A DNA stretch of 64,000 bases, taken from assembly GCF_000931465.1 (NCBI RefSeq), contig NZ_CP010892.1:6843388-6907387 (forward strand). Direction: 5' to 3'. The position numbers were made by a program, and so were the translations under genes. The notes under the pieces were generated by a model. The model ran no database searches and was not told the origin of the DNA. It saw only the letters and a list, made by a program, of their open reading frames with translations. Shown in pieces: positions 25,481 through 34,339 of this stretch; within the stretch, counting starts at the first letter, position 1; each line of letters begins with the position of its first letter. This DNA is from Pseudomonas sp. MRSN 12121 (GTDB taxonomy: Bacteria > Pseudomonadota > Gammaproteobacteria > Pseudomonadales > Pseudomonadaceae).

Positions 25481-26818
25481 ATGAACAGCGTGCTGATTCG
25501 TAATGCCCGGCTGGTCAACGAAGGACGCGAGTTCGACGCCGACCTGCTGGTGGACCACGGGCGCATCGTGAAGATCGCCAGCGGCATCGAAGGCGAGAAT
25601 GCCCGCGTCGAGATCGATGCCCGGGGGCAATGGCTGCTGCCGGGGATGATCGACGACCAGGTGCATTTCCGCGATCCCGGCGCGCCGGAAAAAGGCAGCT
25701 TCCACAGCGAGTCGCGGGCGGCCGTGGCAGGCGGCATCACCAGCTTCATGGACATGCCCAACACCCAGCCCGCGACCCTGACCCTGGACGCCCTGGCCGA
25801 CAAGAAACGCCGCGCGGCGATCAACTCGGTGGCCAACTATGGCTTTCACTTCGGTGTCAGCCGCGACAACCTCGACACCGTCGCCGCCCTCGATCCGTGC
25901 CAGGTGGCCGGGGTCAAGGTGTTCATGGGCGCCTCCACCGGCAACATGCTGGTGGACGACCCGCAAGTGCTGGAGCGCCTGTTCGCCGAGGTGCCGACCC
26001 TGCTCCTGGCGCACTGCGAACACACGCCGAGCATCCAGGCCAACGAACAGCGGATGCGCGAACGTTTCGGCGAAGCGATTCCCGCCGTCGCCCATCCGCT
26101 GATTCGCGACGCCGAAGCCTGTTACCGCTCCTCGTCGCTGGCGGTGGATCTGGCCAGGCGGCACGGCACGCGCCTGCATGTCTTGCACCTGACCAGCGCC
26201 CGCGAACTGGCGCTGTTTGAAGACAAACCCTTGGCGCAAAAACGCATCACCGCCGAAGTCTGCCTGCACCATCTGCTGTTCGACGACCGCGACTACGCGC
26301 GCCTCGGGCACCTGATCAAATGCAACCCGGCGATCAAGACTCGCGCCGACCGCGACGCCCTGCGCCAGGCCTTGCTCGGCAATCGCCTGGACGTGATCGG
26401 CAGCGATCATGCGCCCCATACCTGGGCGCAAAAACAGCTGCCCTACCGGCAAGCGCCGTCCGGCCTGCCGCTGTTGCAACACGCCCTGCCCGCCCTGCTG
26501 GAACTGGTGGCCGACGGCGTGCTGCCGCTCACCACCCTGGTGGAAAAGACCAGCCATCGGGTCGCCGAGCTGTTCGCCATTCCCGACCGCGGCTACCTGC
26601 GCGAGGGGTACTGGGCCGACCTGGTGCTGATCCAGCCGGAACCCGAGGGCCTGGCCGTGGACCGCCAGCCGATCCTCGCCCAATGCGGCTGGACGCCATT
26701 CGCCGGGCGCCGTTTTCGCCACAGCGTCGCCACCACCCTGGTGTCGGGGCAGCTCGCCTGGCACGCCGGGCGCCTGCATGACGATTGCCAGGGACTGCCG
26801 CTGCGCTTCACCCGCTGA
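25481..26818 (+). CDS. pyrQ: Dihydroorotase paralogue PyrQ (PyrC2)
   Basis: 445 residues. Amidohydrolase fold: cyclises carbamoyl-aspartate to dihydroorotate in pyrimidine synthesis. Recognised ligands include VKVFMGASTG (carboxylated Lys), LLAHCEHT, LHVLHLTS and IGSDHAPHT. The first metal motif reads D58-D59-Q60-V61-H62, with Gln where the usual DxHxH has its first His; this DDQVHFR form is known to me from some other bacterial dihydroorotases. In P. aeruginosa PyrQ (PA5541) is Zur-controlled and backs up zinc-dependent PyrC. It starts 4 bases after the carbonic anhydrase stop. Confidence 0.9.
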   Translation: MNSVLIRNARLVNEGREFDADLLVDHGRIVKIASGIEGENARVEIDARGQWLLPGMIDDQVHFRDPGAPEKGSFHSESRAAVAGGITSFMDMPNTQPATLTLDALADKKRRAAINSVANYGFHFGVSRDNLDTVAALDPCQVAGVKVFMGASTGNMLVDDPQVLERLFAEVPTLLLAHCEHTPSIQANEQRMRERFGEAIPAVAHPLIRDAEACYRSSSLAVDLARRHGTRLHVLHLTSARELALFEDKPLAQKRITAEVCLHHLLFDDRDYARLGHLIKCNPAIKTRADRDALRQALLGNRLDVIGSDHAPHTWAQKQLPYRQAPSGLPLLQHALPALLELVADGVLPLTTLVEKTSHRVAELFAIPDRGYLREGYWADLVLIQPEPEGLAVDRQPILAQCGWTPFAGRRFRHSVATTLVSGQLAWHAGRLHDDCQGLPLRFTR

Positions 26819-26863
26819 ACCTCTTGCACCGATCCCACCCTCGAAACACCAAGGAACACCCAG

Positions 26864-28762
26864 ATGATCCACATCACCCTCCCCGACGGCTCGCGACGCG
26901 AGTACGACCAGCCGCTTTCCGTGTACGAGGTGGCCGCGAGCATCGGCCCCGGCCTGGCCAGGGCCACGGTCGCCGGCCGGGTCGACGATCGGCTGGTGGA
27001 TTGTTCCTTTGTGCTCGAGGGCGATGCCCGGGTCAGCATCGTCACCGCTCGCGAGCCGGAAGGCCTGGAAATCCTGCGCCACTCCTGCGCGCACCTGCTG
27101 GCCATGGCGGTGAAGGAGCTGTATCCCACGGCGCAGGTGACCATCGGCCCGGTGATCGAAGACGACTTCTTTTACGACTTCGCCTACGAACGGCCTTTCA
27201 CCCCCGACGACCTGCAACACATCGAGGCGCGCATGGTGCGCCTGGCCGCCACCAATCACGCCGTCCGCCGACGCGAACTGTCCCGGGACGATGCCCTGGA
27301 GTATTTCGCCAGGCTGGGGGAGCACTACAAGGTCGAGCTGATCCGCGACATCCCGCAGGACCAGGTGCTGTCGCTGTATCGCCAGGGCGATTTCGAGGAC
27401 CTGTGCCGCGGCCCCCACGTGCCGTTCACCGGGATCCTGCAGGCGTTCAAACTGACCAAGGTCGCCGGCGCCTATTGGCGCGGCGATGCCGGCAACGCAC
27501 CACTGCAACGGATCTACGGCACCTGCTGGGCCACCCAGAAGGACCTCAAGGATTACCTGACCCGCCTGGAAAAAGCCGGCAAACGCGACCACCGCAAGCT
27601 CGGGCAACAACTGGACCTGTTCCACTTCGACGACTGCGCGCCGGGCTCGGTGTTCTGGCACGCCAAGGGCTGGACCCTGTTCCAGCAACTGCTCGGCTAC
27701 ATGCGCCAGCGCCAGGAGCAGGCCGGCTACCAGGAAGTGAACACCCCCGATGTGATGGACCGCGGCCTCTGGGAAACCTCCGGGCATTGGCAGAACTACC
27801 GCGACCACATGTTCACCACCAGCACCGAAGACCAGCGGATCTTCGCCCTCAAGCCGATGAACTGCCCCGGCGCGGTGTCGATCTTCGCCCGCGGCCTGAA
27901 GAGCTACCGCGACCTGCCGCTGCGCATCGCCGAGTTCGGCAAGGTGCATCGCTACGAGCCCTCAGGGGCGTTGCACGGGTTGTTGCGGGTGCGCCATTTC
28001 ACCCAGGACGACGCGCACATTTTCTGCACCCCCGCGCAGATGCAGGCGGAATGCGCACGCACCATCGCCCTGGTGTTCGACATCTATCGCGACTTCGGCT
28101 TTCACGAGGTCGCGGTCAAGCTCTCCACCCGGCCGGCCCACCGCATCGGCAGCGACGCCACCTGGGACCAGCTGGAGGGCGCGCTCCGCGGTGCCCTGGA
28201 GACAATGGCCATCGACTATCGGGTCAACCCCGGCGAAGGCGCGTTCTATGGTCCGAAACTGGAGTTCGTGCTGCGCGATGCCATCGGCCGCGACTGGCAA
28301 TGTGGCACCCTGCAAGTCGACCTCAACCTGCCGGAACGTTTCGCTATCGGTTACATCGACGAACAGGGCGAGCGCCAGCGTCCGGTGATGCTACATCGCG
28401 CCCTGTTCGGCTCGCTGGAACGCTTCATCGGCATCCTCATCGAGCATTACAGCGGTGCCCTGCCAACCTGGCTGGCGCCCCAACAGGCCGTGGTGATCAA
28501 CATCAGCGAAAGCCAGGCCGACTACGCCAGGGCCGTGAGCGACACCCTGCGCCAACACGGCCTGCGCGCCAGCGCCGACCTGCGCAACGAGAAGATCAGC
28601 TACAAGATCCGCGAACACAGCCTGCAGAAAGTGCCCTACCTGCTGGTGATCGGCGACAAGGAAAAGGACGGGGGATTTGTCAGTCTGCGCAGCCGCCATG
28701 GCGAGGACCTGGGGCGGCTGACGGTCAGCGAGGTGGTGGAGCGCTTGCGGATGGAGTTGTAG
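26864..28762 (+). CDS. Second threonyl-tRNA synthetase (ThrS2)
   Basis: 632 residues, near full ThrRS length. TGS domain (1-60), editing domain with HSCAHLLAMAV, class II catalytic core with motif 2 (about residue 365) and motif 3, and C-terminal anticodon-binding domain. Zinc ligands of normal ThrRS are all there: Cys in PMNCPGAV (about 334), His in DDAHIFC (about 386), His in VMLHRALFGS (about 512). Duplicate thrS genes are recurrent passengers of Zur clusters. AAGGA lies 9 bases before the ATG. It follows pyrQ by 45 bases without its own Zur box, so it is probably the last gene of the folE2 operon. Confidence 0.92.
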   Translation: MIHITLPDGSRREYDQPLSVYEVAASIGPGLARATVAGRVDDRLVDCSFVLEGDARVSIVTAREPEGLEILRHSCAHLLAMAVKELYPTAQVTIGPVIEDDFFYDFAYERPFTPDDLQHIEARMVRLAATNHAVRRRELSRDDALEYFARLGEHYKVELIRDIPQDQVLSLYRQGDFEDLCRGPHVPFTGILQAFKLTKVAGAYWRGDAGNAPLQRIYGTCWATQKDLKDYLTRLEKAGKRDHRKLGQQLDLFHFDDCAPGSVFWHAKGWTLFQQLLGYMRQRQEQAGYQEVNTPDVMDRGLWETSGHWQNYRDHMFTTSTEDQRIFALKPMNCPGAVSIFARGLKSYRDLPLRIAEFGKVHRYEPSGALHGLLRVRHFTQDDAHIFCTPAQMQAECARTIALVFDIYRDFGFHEVAVKLSTRPAHRIGSDATWDQLEGALRGALETMAIDYRVNPGEGAFYGPKLEFVLRDAIGRDWQCGTLQVDLNLPERFAIGYIDEQGERQRPVMLHRALFGSLERFIGILIEHYSGALPTWLAPQQAVVINISESQADYARAVSDTLRQHGLRASADLRNEKISYKIREHSLQKVPYLLVIGDKEKDGGFVSLRSRHGEDLGRLTVSEVVERLRMEL

Positions 28763-28784
28763 CGGCGGGGTTCGAGCGGACGTC

Positions 28785-28830
28785 ATCGCGGGCAAGCCTC
28801 GCTCCTACAGGAGCGAGGCTTGTCCGCGGA
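28785..28830. repeat. Two REP sequences directly abutted tail to tail
   Basis: ATCGCGGGCAAGCCTCGCTCCTACA (28785-28809) runs straight into CAGGAGCGAGGCTTGTCCGC (28808 onward). The near-perfect palindrome with almost no spacer forms a long hairpin between the convergent ends of thrS2 and the DUF3617 gene and could terminate transcription both ways. Confidence 0.85.
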
Positions 28831-28834
28831 GCTT

Positions 28835-29356
28835 TCAGGCCCTTGGTTTGACCGTCCCGCAATCCTGTCCCAGCCACACCGCGCGGGTGTCCATGCTGCC
28901 CTTCTGCTGGAAGCCGGTGGCATTGAAGGTGCCGTTGACGTTGGTGGTGAACTCGCGATCGCTGACGAATTTCGCCACGCCCGAACCCTGGGCTCTCGGG
29001 CAGCTGAAGCGGAATTTCCACTGGTTGGACGTCCGGTCGGTGACTTCCTGGCGGCAGCCCGATTGCGGGTCCTGCAGGGGAATGGTGTCGGACTTCACCT
29101 GCTCCGGCGTCAGGCAGACGCGGATGCCTTTACCGCCCATGGTGACGCCCTGCTTCTCCAGCTGCGCGCGCTGTTCGGGCGTCAGCTGTTGCTGCAACTG
29201 GCCGAGGATCAGCGACAGATCCGGCAGGCTCTGATCGTCGACCTTCATGTTGCTGGTGGTCAGCTCCCACAGGCCCGGTTGCAGCATCTGGGCCTGCGCG
29301 GTCAGCGGAAGCGAGACAACGGCAGCCATGGCCAAACCCAGTAGACGAAGCTTCAT
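28835..29356 (-). CDS. Exported DUF3617 protein
   Basis: 173 residues from ATG 29356, which has AGGAG at 7 bases; an ATG 6 codons upstream lacks one. Signal peptide (MKLRLLGLAMAAVVSLPLTAQA, about 22 residues). DUF3617 features: QPGLWELTTSN at the mature N-terminus and cysteines in VCLTPEQ, GCRQEV, FSCPRA and DCGT. Periplasmic, function unknown. It has a single-gene appearance, divergent from the cardiolipin synthase gene. Confidence 0.83.
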   Translation of the reverse strand: MKLRLLGLAMAAVVSLPLTAQAQMLQPGLWELTTSNMKVDDQSLPDLSLILGQLQQQLTPEQRAQLEKQGVTMGGKGIRVCLTPEQVKSDTIPLQDPQSGCRQEVTDRTSNQWKFRFSCPRAQGSGVAKFVSDREFTTNVNGTFNATGFQQKGSMDTRAVWLGQDCGTVKPRA

Positions 29357-29533
29357 CGAATGACTCCTAGACAATAGTGGCCGTTAGACGCCAAAAACGC
29401 AGCGGCGTTGCATGACGAATTAATTAGCGACAACCGCAGTCGAACATGGTCTGTTAGGGTCTGTGCGAACCGTCGGCGCTGCCGCTTTTTGCCAGATCCC
29501 CGGCATTGAATCTTCAGGAGCTGGAACTGCCCC

Positions 29534-30973
29534 ATGGATTATTTTGGCCCACATATCTTCGGTTATCTGATTGCCACGCTGCACGCTCTCGGCCTGATCG
29601 CCGCCATCCATGCCGTGCTGACCGTACGGACCGCCCAGGGCGCCATCGCCTGGGCCCTGTCGCTGCTGTTCATGCCGTACCTGACCCTCATCCCCTACCT
29701 GGTGTTCGGCCGCAGCACCTTCGACGCCTATATCCAGGCCCGGCGCCAGGCCAACCTGGAAATGCGCAAGGCGATCAACGACCTGAACTGGCGGCCCTGG
29801 GTCGAGGAAGCCTTGAGCGCGCGCGCCTCCAGGGCCTACACCTCGCTGCGGGCGATGCCCAAGCTGGGGCGCATGCCCTGCCTGGCCAGCAACCATGTGC
29901 AATTGCTGGTCAATGGCGAGGCCACGTTCGAGGCGATTTTCACCGCCATCGAGCAAGCGCGCACCGCGGTGCTGATCCAGTTCTTCATCATCCACGACGA
30001 CGATCTGGGCCGCCGCCTGCAACAGCTGCTGCTGAAAAAAGCCGGCGAAGGCGTGGCGATCCATCTGCTCTACGACCGCATCGGCAGCCATTCCCTGCCA
30101 CATTCCTATGTACAACCGCTACGAGACGCCGGCATCCAGGTGCATGCCTTCGCCACCCGCAGCGGCTGGCTCAACCGTTTCCAGGTCAACTTTCGCAATC
30201 ACCGCAAGATCGTGGTCGTGGACGGCCTGCTGGGGTTTGTCGGCGGGCACAACGTAGGCGACGAATACCTGGGCAAGAAACCGCCACTGGCGCCCTGGCG
30301 CGATACCCATGTGGCGGTCAGCGGCCCGGTGGTGGCCTGCCTGCAGGAGTCCTTCGCCGAAGACTGGTTCTGGGCTTCGCGGCAATTGCCGCCGCTGATC
30401 CTGCCCGACACCTACCCCGACGACGGCGTGCTGTGCCAGTTGCTCGCCAGCGGCCCGGCAGACCCGTACGAGACCTGTTCGCTGTTCTTTGTCGAAGCCA
30501 TCCACGCGGCCACCGAACGGGTCTGGCTCACCAGCCCCTACTTCGTTCCCGACGAAGCCGTCTTCTCCGCCTTGCGCCTGGCGGTCCTGCGGGGGGTGGA
30601 CGTGCGCATCCTCCTGCCGTCGCGTGCGGACCACAAGATCGTCTACGCAGCCTCCAGCCTGTACGCCTTCGAAGCGGTGCGCGCCGGCGTGCGGGTGTTT
30701 CGTTACCAGCCGGGTTTCCTGCACCAGAAGGTGGTGCTGATCGACAGCGAAATCAGCGCGATCGGCAGCGCCAACCTGGACAACCGCTCGTTCCGCCTGA
30801 ATTTCGAGGTGATGCTGCTGACCGTGGACGACGCCTTCGCCAGCGAGGTGGAGCACATGCTCAACCTCGATTTCGAGCGCTCTCGCGAAATCGCCAAGGA
30901 AGAAAGCCGGGAAACCCACCGCCTGCAACAACTTGGCATGCGAGTCGCCCGGCTTATTTCACCGATTCTCTAG
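29534..30973 (+). CDS. clsA: Cardiolipin synthase (ClsA type)
   Basis: 479 residues. Two N-terminal membrane helices (about 7-30 and 38-60) and two phospholipase-D HKD motifs: NHRKIVVVDG (about 225-234) and HQKVVLIDS followed by IGSANLDNRS (about 397-420). Condenses phosphatidylglycerol molecules into cardiolipin at the inner membrane. It lies next to cfaB, another membrane-lipid enzyme, on the opposite strand (convergent, 26 bases apart). Confidence 0.94.
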   Translation: MDYFGPHIFGYLIATLHALGLIAAIHAVLTVRTAQGAIAWALSLLFMPYLTLIPYLVFGRSTFDAYIQARRQANLEMRKAINDLNWRPWVEEALSARASRAYTSLRAMPKLGRMPCLASNHVQLLVNGEATFEAIFTAIEQARTAVLIQFFIIHDDDLGRRLQQLLLKKAGEGVAIHLLYDRIGSHSLPHSYVQPLRDAGIQVHAFATRSGWLNRFQVNFRNHRKIVVVDGLLGFVGGHNVGDEYLGKKPPLAPWRDTHVAVSGPVVACLQESFAEDWFWASRQLPPLILPDTYPDDGVLCQLLASGPADPYETCSLFFVEAIHAATERVWLTSPYFVPDEAVFSALRLAVLRGVDVRILLPSRADHKIVYAASSLYAFEAVRAGVRVFRYQPGFLHQKVVLIDSEISAIGSANLDNRSFRLNFEVMLLTVDDAFASEVEHMLNLDFERSREIAKEESRETHRLQQLGMRVARLISPIL

Positions 30974-30999
30974 GCACTGCACGCAGCGCCTGGGGCGCT

Positions 31000-32187
31000 T
31001 CATGGGTAGTACAGGTCGTCGCGGGTCCAGGGCAGTTCGTGGCTGCCATCAGCGTGTGGCTTGAGCGCGAGAATCTGGTGCAGGTTGATCCAGCCGCGGG
31101 CAAAGGCGTAGGCGCAGCCGGCCAGGTACAGGCGCCAGATCCGCAGGGCCTGTTCCGGCACCATCCGCGCGGCGGCTTCCAGGTTGTCCTCCAGGCGCTC
31201 GCTCCAGTGGTCCAGGGTGCGGGCGTAGTGCAGGCGCAGGCTTTCCACGTCGACGATTTCCAGCCCCGCTTCGCTGATCTCGGCAGAAATCATCGCCAGA
31301 TGCGGCAGCTCGCCGTTGGGGAATACGTATTTCTCGATGAAGTCGCCGGCGCCGCGGCCCACGGGGCGTCCGTCGGTGTGCTTGGCGGTGATCCCGTGGT
31401 TCATCACCAGGCCACCTTCGCGCACCGCGCCGAACAGGGTCTTGCAGTACTGCGCCAGGTTGGCGTGGCCCACGTGCTCGAACATGCCGACGCTCACCAC
31501 CTTGTCGAAACGGCCGTCCTGGGGCAGGTCACGGTAATCCAGTAACTGCAGCTCCACCTGGTCCTGCAAGCCTTCGGCGACTACCCGCTCCCTGGCCAGC
31601 GCCAGTTGTTCCTTGCTCAGGGTGATACCGAACACCTTGACCCCGAATTCCCGCGCCGCATACCGCGCCAGGCCGCCCCAGCCACAGCCGACATCCAGCA
31701 GGTATTCGCCGGGCTGCAGGCGCAGCTTGCGGCACAGGTGACGGAACTTGGCTTGCTGGGCCTGTTCCAGGCTCTCGCTGCCGGTCTCGAAATAGGCGCA
31801 GGAATAGGCCATGTCGCTGTCGAGCCACAGCTGATAGAACTCGTTGGAAAGGTCGTAGTGATAGGAGATGGCCGCCGCGTCGGTGGCCTTGTCGTGCAGG
31901 GTGCGCACTGGCAGGGTGTCGTCCTCGCCTTCCAGCAGCGCCTGGCTCAATTCATCGCAGACCCGGATGACTTCGCTGATCGACCCTTCCAGTTCCAGCT
32001 TGCCCTCGACGAACGCCGCCCCCAGCGAGTCGAGAGTGGGATGGGTGAGCTGGCTGACCAGTTGCGGGTCCTTGACCACAATGGTGACGCTGGGCGCCGG
32101 CCCCAGGTTGAATTCATGGCCGTCCCAGAGCCGCAGGCGTAGTGGCAATTGCAGATTCTGTAAGGCCGGTGGAAGTTGCGCGAGCAT
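31000..32187 (-). CDS. cfaB: Cyclopropane-fatty-acyl-phospholipid synthase
   Basis: 395 residues. N-terminal lipid-binding domain and C-terminal SAM-dependent methyltransferase with LLDVGCGWGGLARYAA (about residues 163-178) and the family segment SYHYDLSNEFYQLWLD (about 107-122). Converts unsaturated acyl chains of membrane phospholipids to cyclopropane rings in stationary phase. Matches P. putida CfaB, which depends on RpoS. Upstream, TCTAACCT (minus strand near 32225) loosely resembles an RpoS -10, but I would not rely on it. Confidence 0.93.
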   Translation of the reverse strand: MLAQLPPALQNLQLPLRLRLWDGHEFNLGPAPSVTIVVKDPQLVSQLTHPTLDSLGAAFVEGKLELEGSISEVIRVCDELSQALLEGEDDTLPVRTLHDKATDAAAISYHYDLSNEFYQLWLDSDMAYSCAYFETGSESLEQAQQAKFRHLCRKLRLQPGEYLLDVGCGWGGLARYAAREFGVKVFGITLSKEQLALARERVVAEGLQDQVELQLLDYRDLPQDGRFDKVVSVGMFEHVGHANLAQYCKTLFGAVREGGLVMNHGITAKHTDGRPVGRGAGDFIEKYVFPNGELPHLAMISAEISEAGLEIVDVESLRLHYARTLDHWSERLEDNLEAAARMVPEQALRIWRLYLAGCAYAFARGWINLHQILALKPHADGSHELPWTRDDLYYP

Positions 32188-32247
32188 GGAATATCCCCCC
32201 TTGTTTCAGACGTCTGAGTGAGGTTAGACCATACTGAAAAAATAGCA

Positions 32248-32266
32248 GGCTATCGATCTGATAGCC
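32248..32266. other. Hairpin/palindrome upstream of cfaB
   Basis: GGCTATC-GATCT-GATAGCC, a perfect 7-bp stem, lies 61 bases upstream of the cfaB start, next to a short A-run. It could be an operator or a weak terminator. No further evidence. Confidence 0.35.
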
Positions 32267-32419
32267 GAAATTCATCAATACCGGTCCTGCAACAATCCCT
32301 GTCGACCTCCTGCCTGAGCCAGCCAACCCTGTGGTGAGCCGGCCTCTTCTCAGGGGACCACCAACCCGGCGCACAGTTCTACAAAGTTGCAGCCGGGGCG
32401 TTTTCCCTGCCGCACGCGG

Positions 32420-34339
32420 CTAACGGGGATCGCCCTCCTCGAGCTTGAGCAGCGGCTCCTGGAACCGCAACAGCCGGCCGGCATTGCCCAGTACCAGCAA
32501 GGTGCTGAGGTTATGCAGCACCGCCGCGATCATCGCCCCCGCCGCGCCGAGCCAGCCGAACGCGGCGAAGGCGACGATGGCCAGGGTCCAGCCAAGGCCG
32601 ATGATCACATTCACCTGTAGCGTCTGCCGGCACTGGCGGCTCAGGCGCACACAGGTGCCGAGGCGCCGCAGGTCGCTGCCGATCAGCACCACATCGGCCG
32701 ACGCCAGGGCGATGTCCGCCCCGCCCGCGCCCATCGCCACGCCGACCACGCCGGCCTTGAGCGCCAGGGAATCGTTGATCCCGTCGCCCACCACCATCGG
32801 CCGGAAACCCTTGTCGATTTCCCCCAGCACGCGATCGAGCTTGTCTTCCGGCAGCGCCTGGGCCTCGACCTCGGCGATACCGACCTCCTGCGCCAGGTCA
32901 TCGGCCACGCTCTGGCGGTCGCCGGTCAGCAGCAACTGGCGCCCCAGGCCCAGACCGCGCAATTCGTCGAGGGCCAGGCGCGCCTCCGGCTTGACGCTGT
33001 CGGCCAGCAACAGCCAGGCGAGAAATTCGCCGTCCAGCGCCAGCCCGGCAATCGGCCCGCCATGCTCGGGCACCGCCGTGGTGACGATGCCGAGTTGCGC
33101 GAACAGCTCGGGCCGCCCCAGGGCCGCCTCGCCTTGTTCGGTACGCGCCACCACGCCCAGCCCCTGGCGCTCGCGGATGTCCGACAGCAGCAGGAACTGG
33201 TCCTGGGTCACCAGAGCGGCCAGTGCCCGGCTGACCGGATGGCTGCTGGCCGAACCGAGGCTGGCCGCCAGTTGCAGCAACCGCTGGCGGTCTTCGCGCG
33301 GGCCGTCGATGGCTTGCAGGCGCAAGGTGCCGAAGGTCAGGGTGCCGGTCTTGTCCACCACCAGCGAGGTCAGGTCCGCCAGCTCTTCGAGGAAGGCCGA
33401 ACTGCGGATCAGGATGCCATGGCGCGCCGCCACGGCGATCCCGGCAATCGCCGTGGCCGGCGCCGACAGCACCAGCGCGCAGGGACAGGCCGCCACCAGC
33501 ACCGCGAGCATGGCCTGGGCATCGTTGGTGATGAACCAGGTCACCGCCGCCAGCAGCAGCACCAGCACCATGTAGCTGCCGGCATATCGCTCCAGCAGCC
33601 GGGTGATCGGCGGCTTGGCACGCTCGGCGCTCTGCATCAGCGCAATGACCTTGCCCAGGGTCGATTCGTGGCCGGTGCGGGTCACCTCCAGGCGCAACAG
33701 GCCGTCGAGGTTGATCGCCCCGCCGAACACCTGCATGCCCACTTCGGCTTCCAGCGGCACCGATTCGCCGGTGATCGGCGCGGTGTCGAGGCTGGCCTGC
33801 CCGGACAGCACCAGGCCGTCGGCGGGCACCCGGTCGCCGGCGCGCACCTCGACGATATCGCCGGCCTTGAGCGTGGCGTTATCCACTTCCAGGACGCTGC
33901 CATCGGCCTGCACCAGCCGCGCATGGCTGCGGGTCAGGCGGCCCAGGGCATGGATCGCCTCCTGGGAGCCGATGACGCTGCGCTCTTCCAGCACATGACC
34001 GAAGATCATGATGATCGGCAGCAGCGCCGCGGTCAGCAGATCGCCCGTGGCCCAGGCGCCAAGCATGGCCAGGGCGATCAATTGGTCGGTGATGCCGTGC
34101 AGGCTCGGGTAACGCAGGCTGTACCAGGCCGAGCGCATCACCGGCAGCGCCACCAGCAGCGAGGCGAAGCCCAGCAGCAACTGGCTGACGCCGGTCTGTT
34201 CCGGGGCCAGCCAGCGCCAGACCAGGCCCAGGCCGAGCAGCCCCAGCGCCAGCATGGCCAGGGTCAGCTGGCGCGCGGCGCTGCGTTGTTCGGCAGAGGT
34301 CAGCATGCTCGCCGGGGCGGCATGAGTATGGGCAGTCAT
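32420..34339 (-). CDS. P1B-type heavy-metal P-type ATPase without N-terminal metal domain
   Basis: 639 residues. TGESVP (about 194), membrane metal site ACPCALVLSAP (about 284), phosphorylation site DKTGTLT (about 328), HP motif SSHPVSRAL and hinge GDGINDS (about 525). The CPC places it among transition-metal pumps. The N-terminus has only MTAHTHAAP and no CxxC domain. In the last two helices the Lys and Asp of ZntA-type zinc pumps are replaced (VIIGLGWTLAIV; AAVLHNLSTLLVLGN), so the cargo cannot be read off as zinc. Last gene of a four-gene operon; its ATG overlaps the preceding SPFH gene stop (ATGA). Confidence 0.9.
   Translation of the reverse strand: MTAHTHAAPASMLTSAEQRSAARQLTLAMLALGLLGLGLVWRWLAPEQTGVSQLLLGFASLLVALPVMRSAWYSLRYPSLHGITDQLIALAMLGAWATGDLLTAALLPIIMIFGHVLEERSVIGSQEAIHALGRLTRSHARLVQADGSVLEVDNATLKAGDIVEVRAGDRVPADGLVLSGQASLDTAPITGESVPLEAEVGMQVFGGAINLDGLLRLEVTRTGHESTLGKVIALMQSAERAKPPITRLLERYAGSYMVLVLLLAAVTWFITNDAQAMLAVLVAACPCALVLSAPATAIAGIAVAARHGILIRSSAFLEELADLTSLVVDKTGTLTFGTLRLQAIDGPREDRQRLLQLAASLGSASSHPVSRALAALVTQDQFLLLSDIRERQGLGVVARTEQGEAALGRPELFAQLGIVTTAVPEHGGPIAGLALDGEFLAWLLLADSVKPEARLALDELRGLGLGRQLLLTGDRQSVADDLAQEVGIAEVEAQALPEDKLDRVLGEIDKGFRPMVVGDGINDSLALKAGVVGVAMGAGGADIALASADVVLIGSDLRRLGTCVRLSRQCRQTLQVNVIIGLGWTLAIVAFAAFGWLGAAGAMIAAVLHNLSTLLVLGNAGRLLRFQEPLLKLEEGDPR

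Noticed and set aside
25391..27949. 852-codon open frame on the minus strand
   Set aside because: Antisense to pyrQ and thrS2, both full-length and recognisable. It is a codon-bias shadow.
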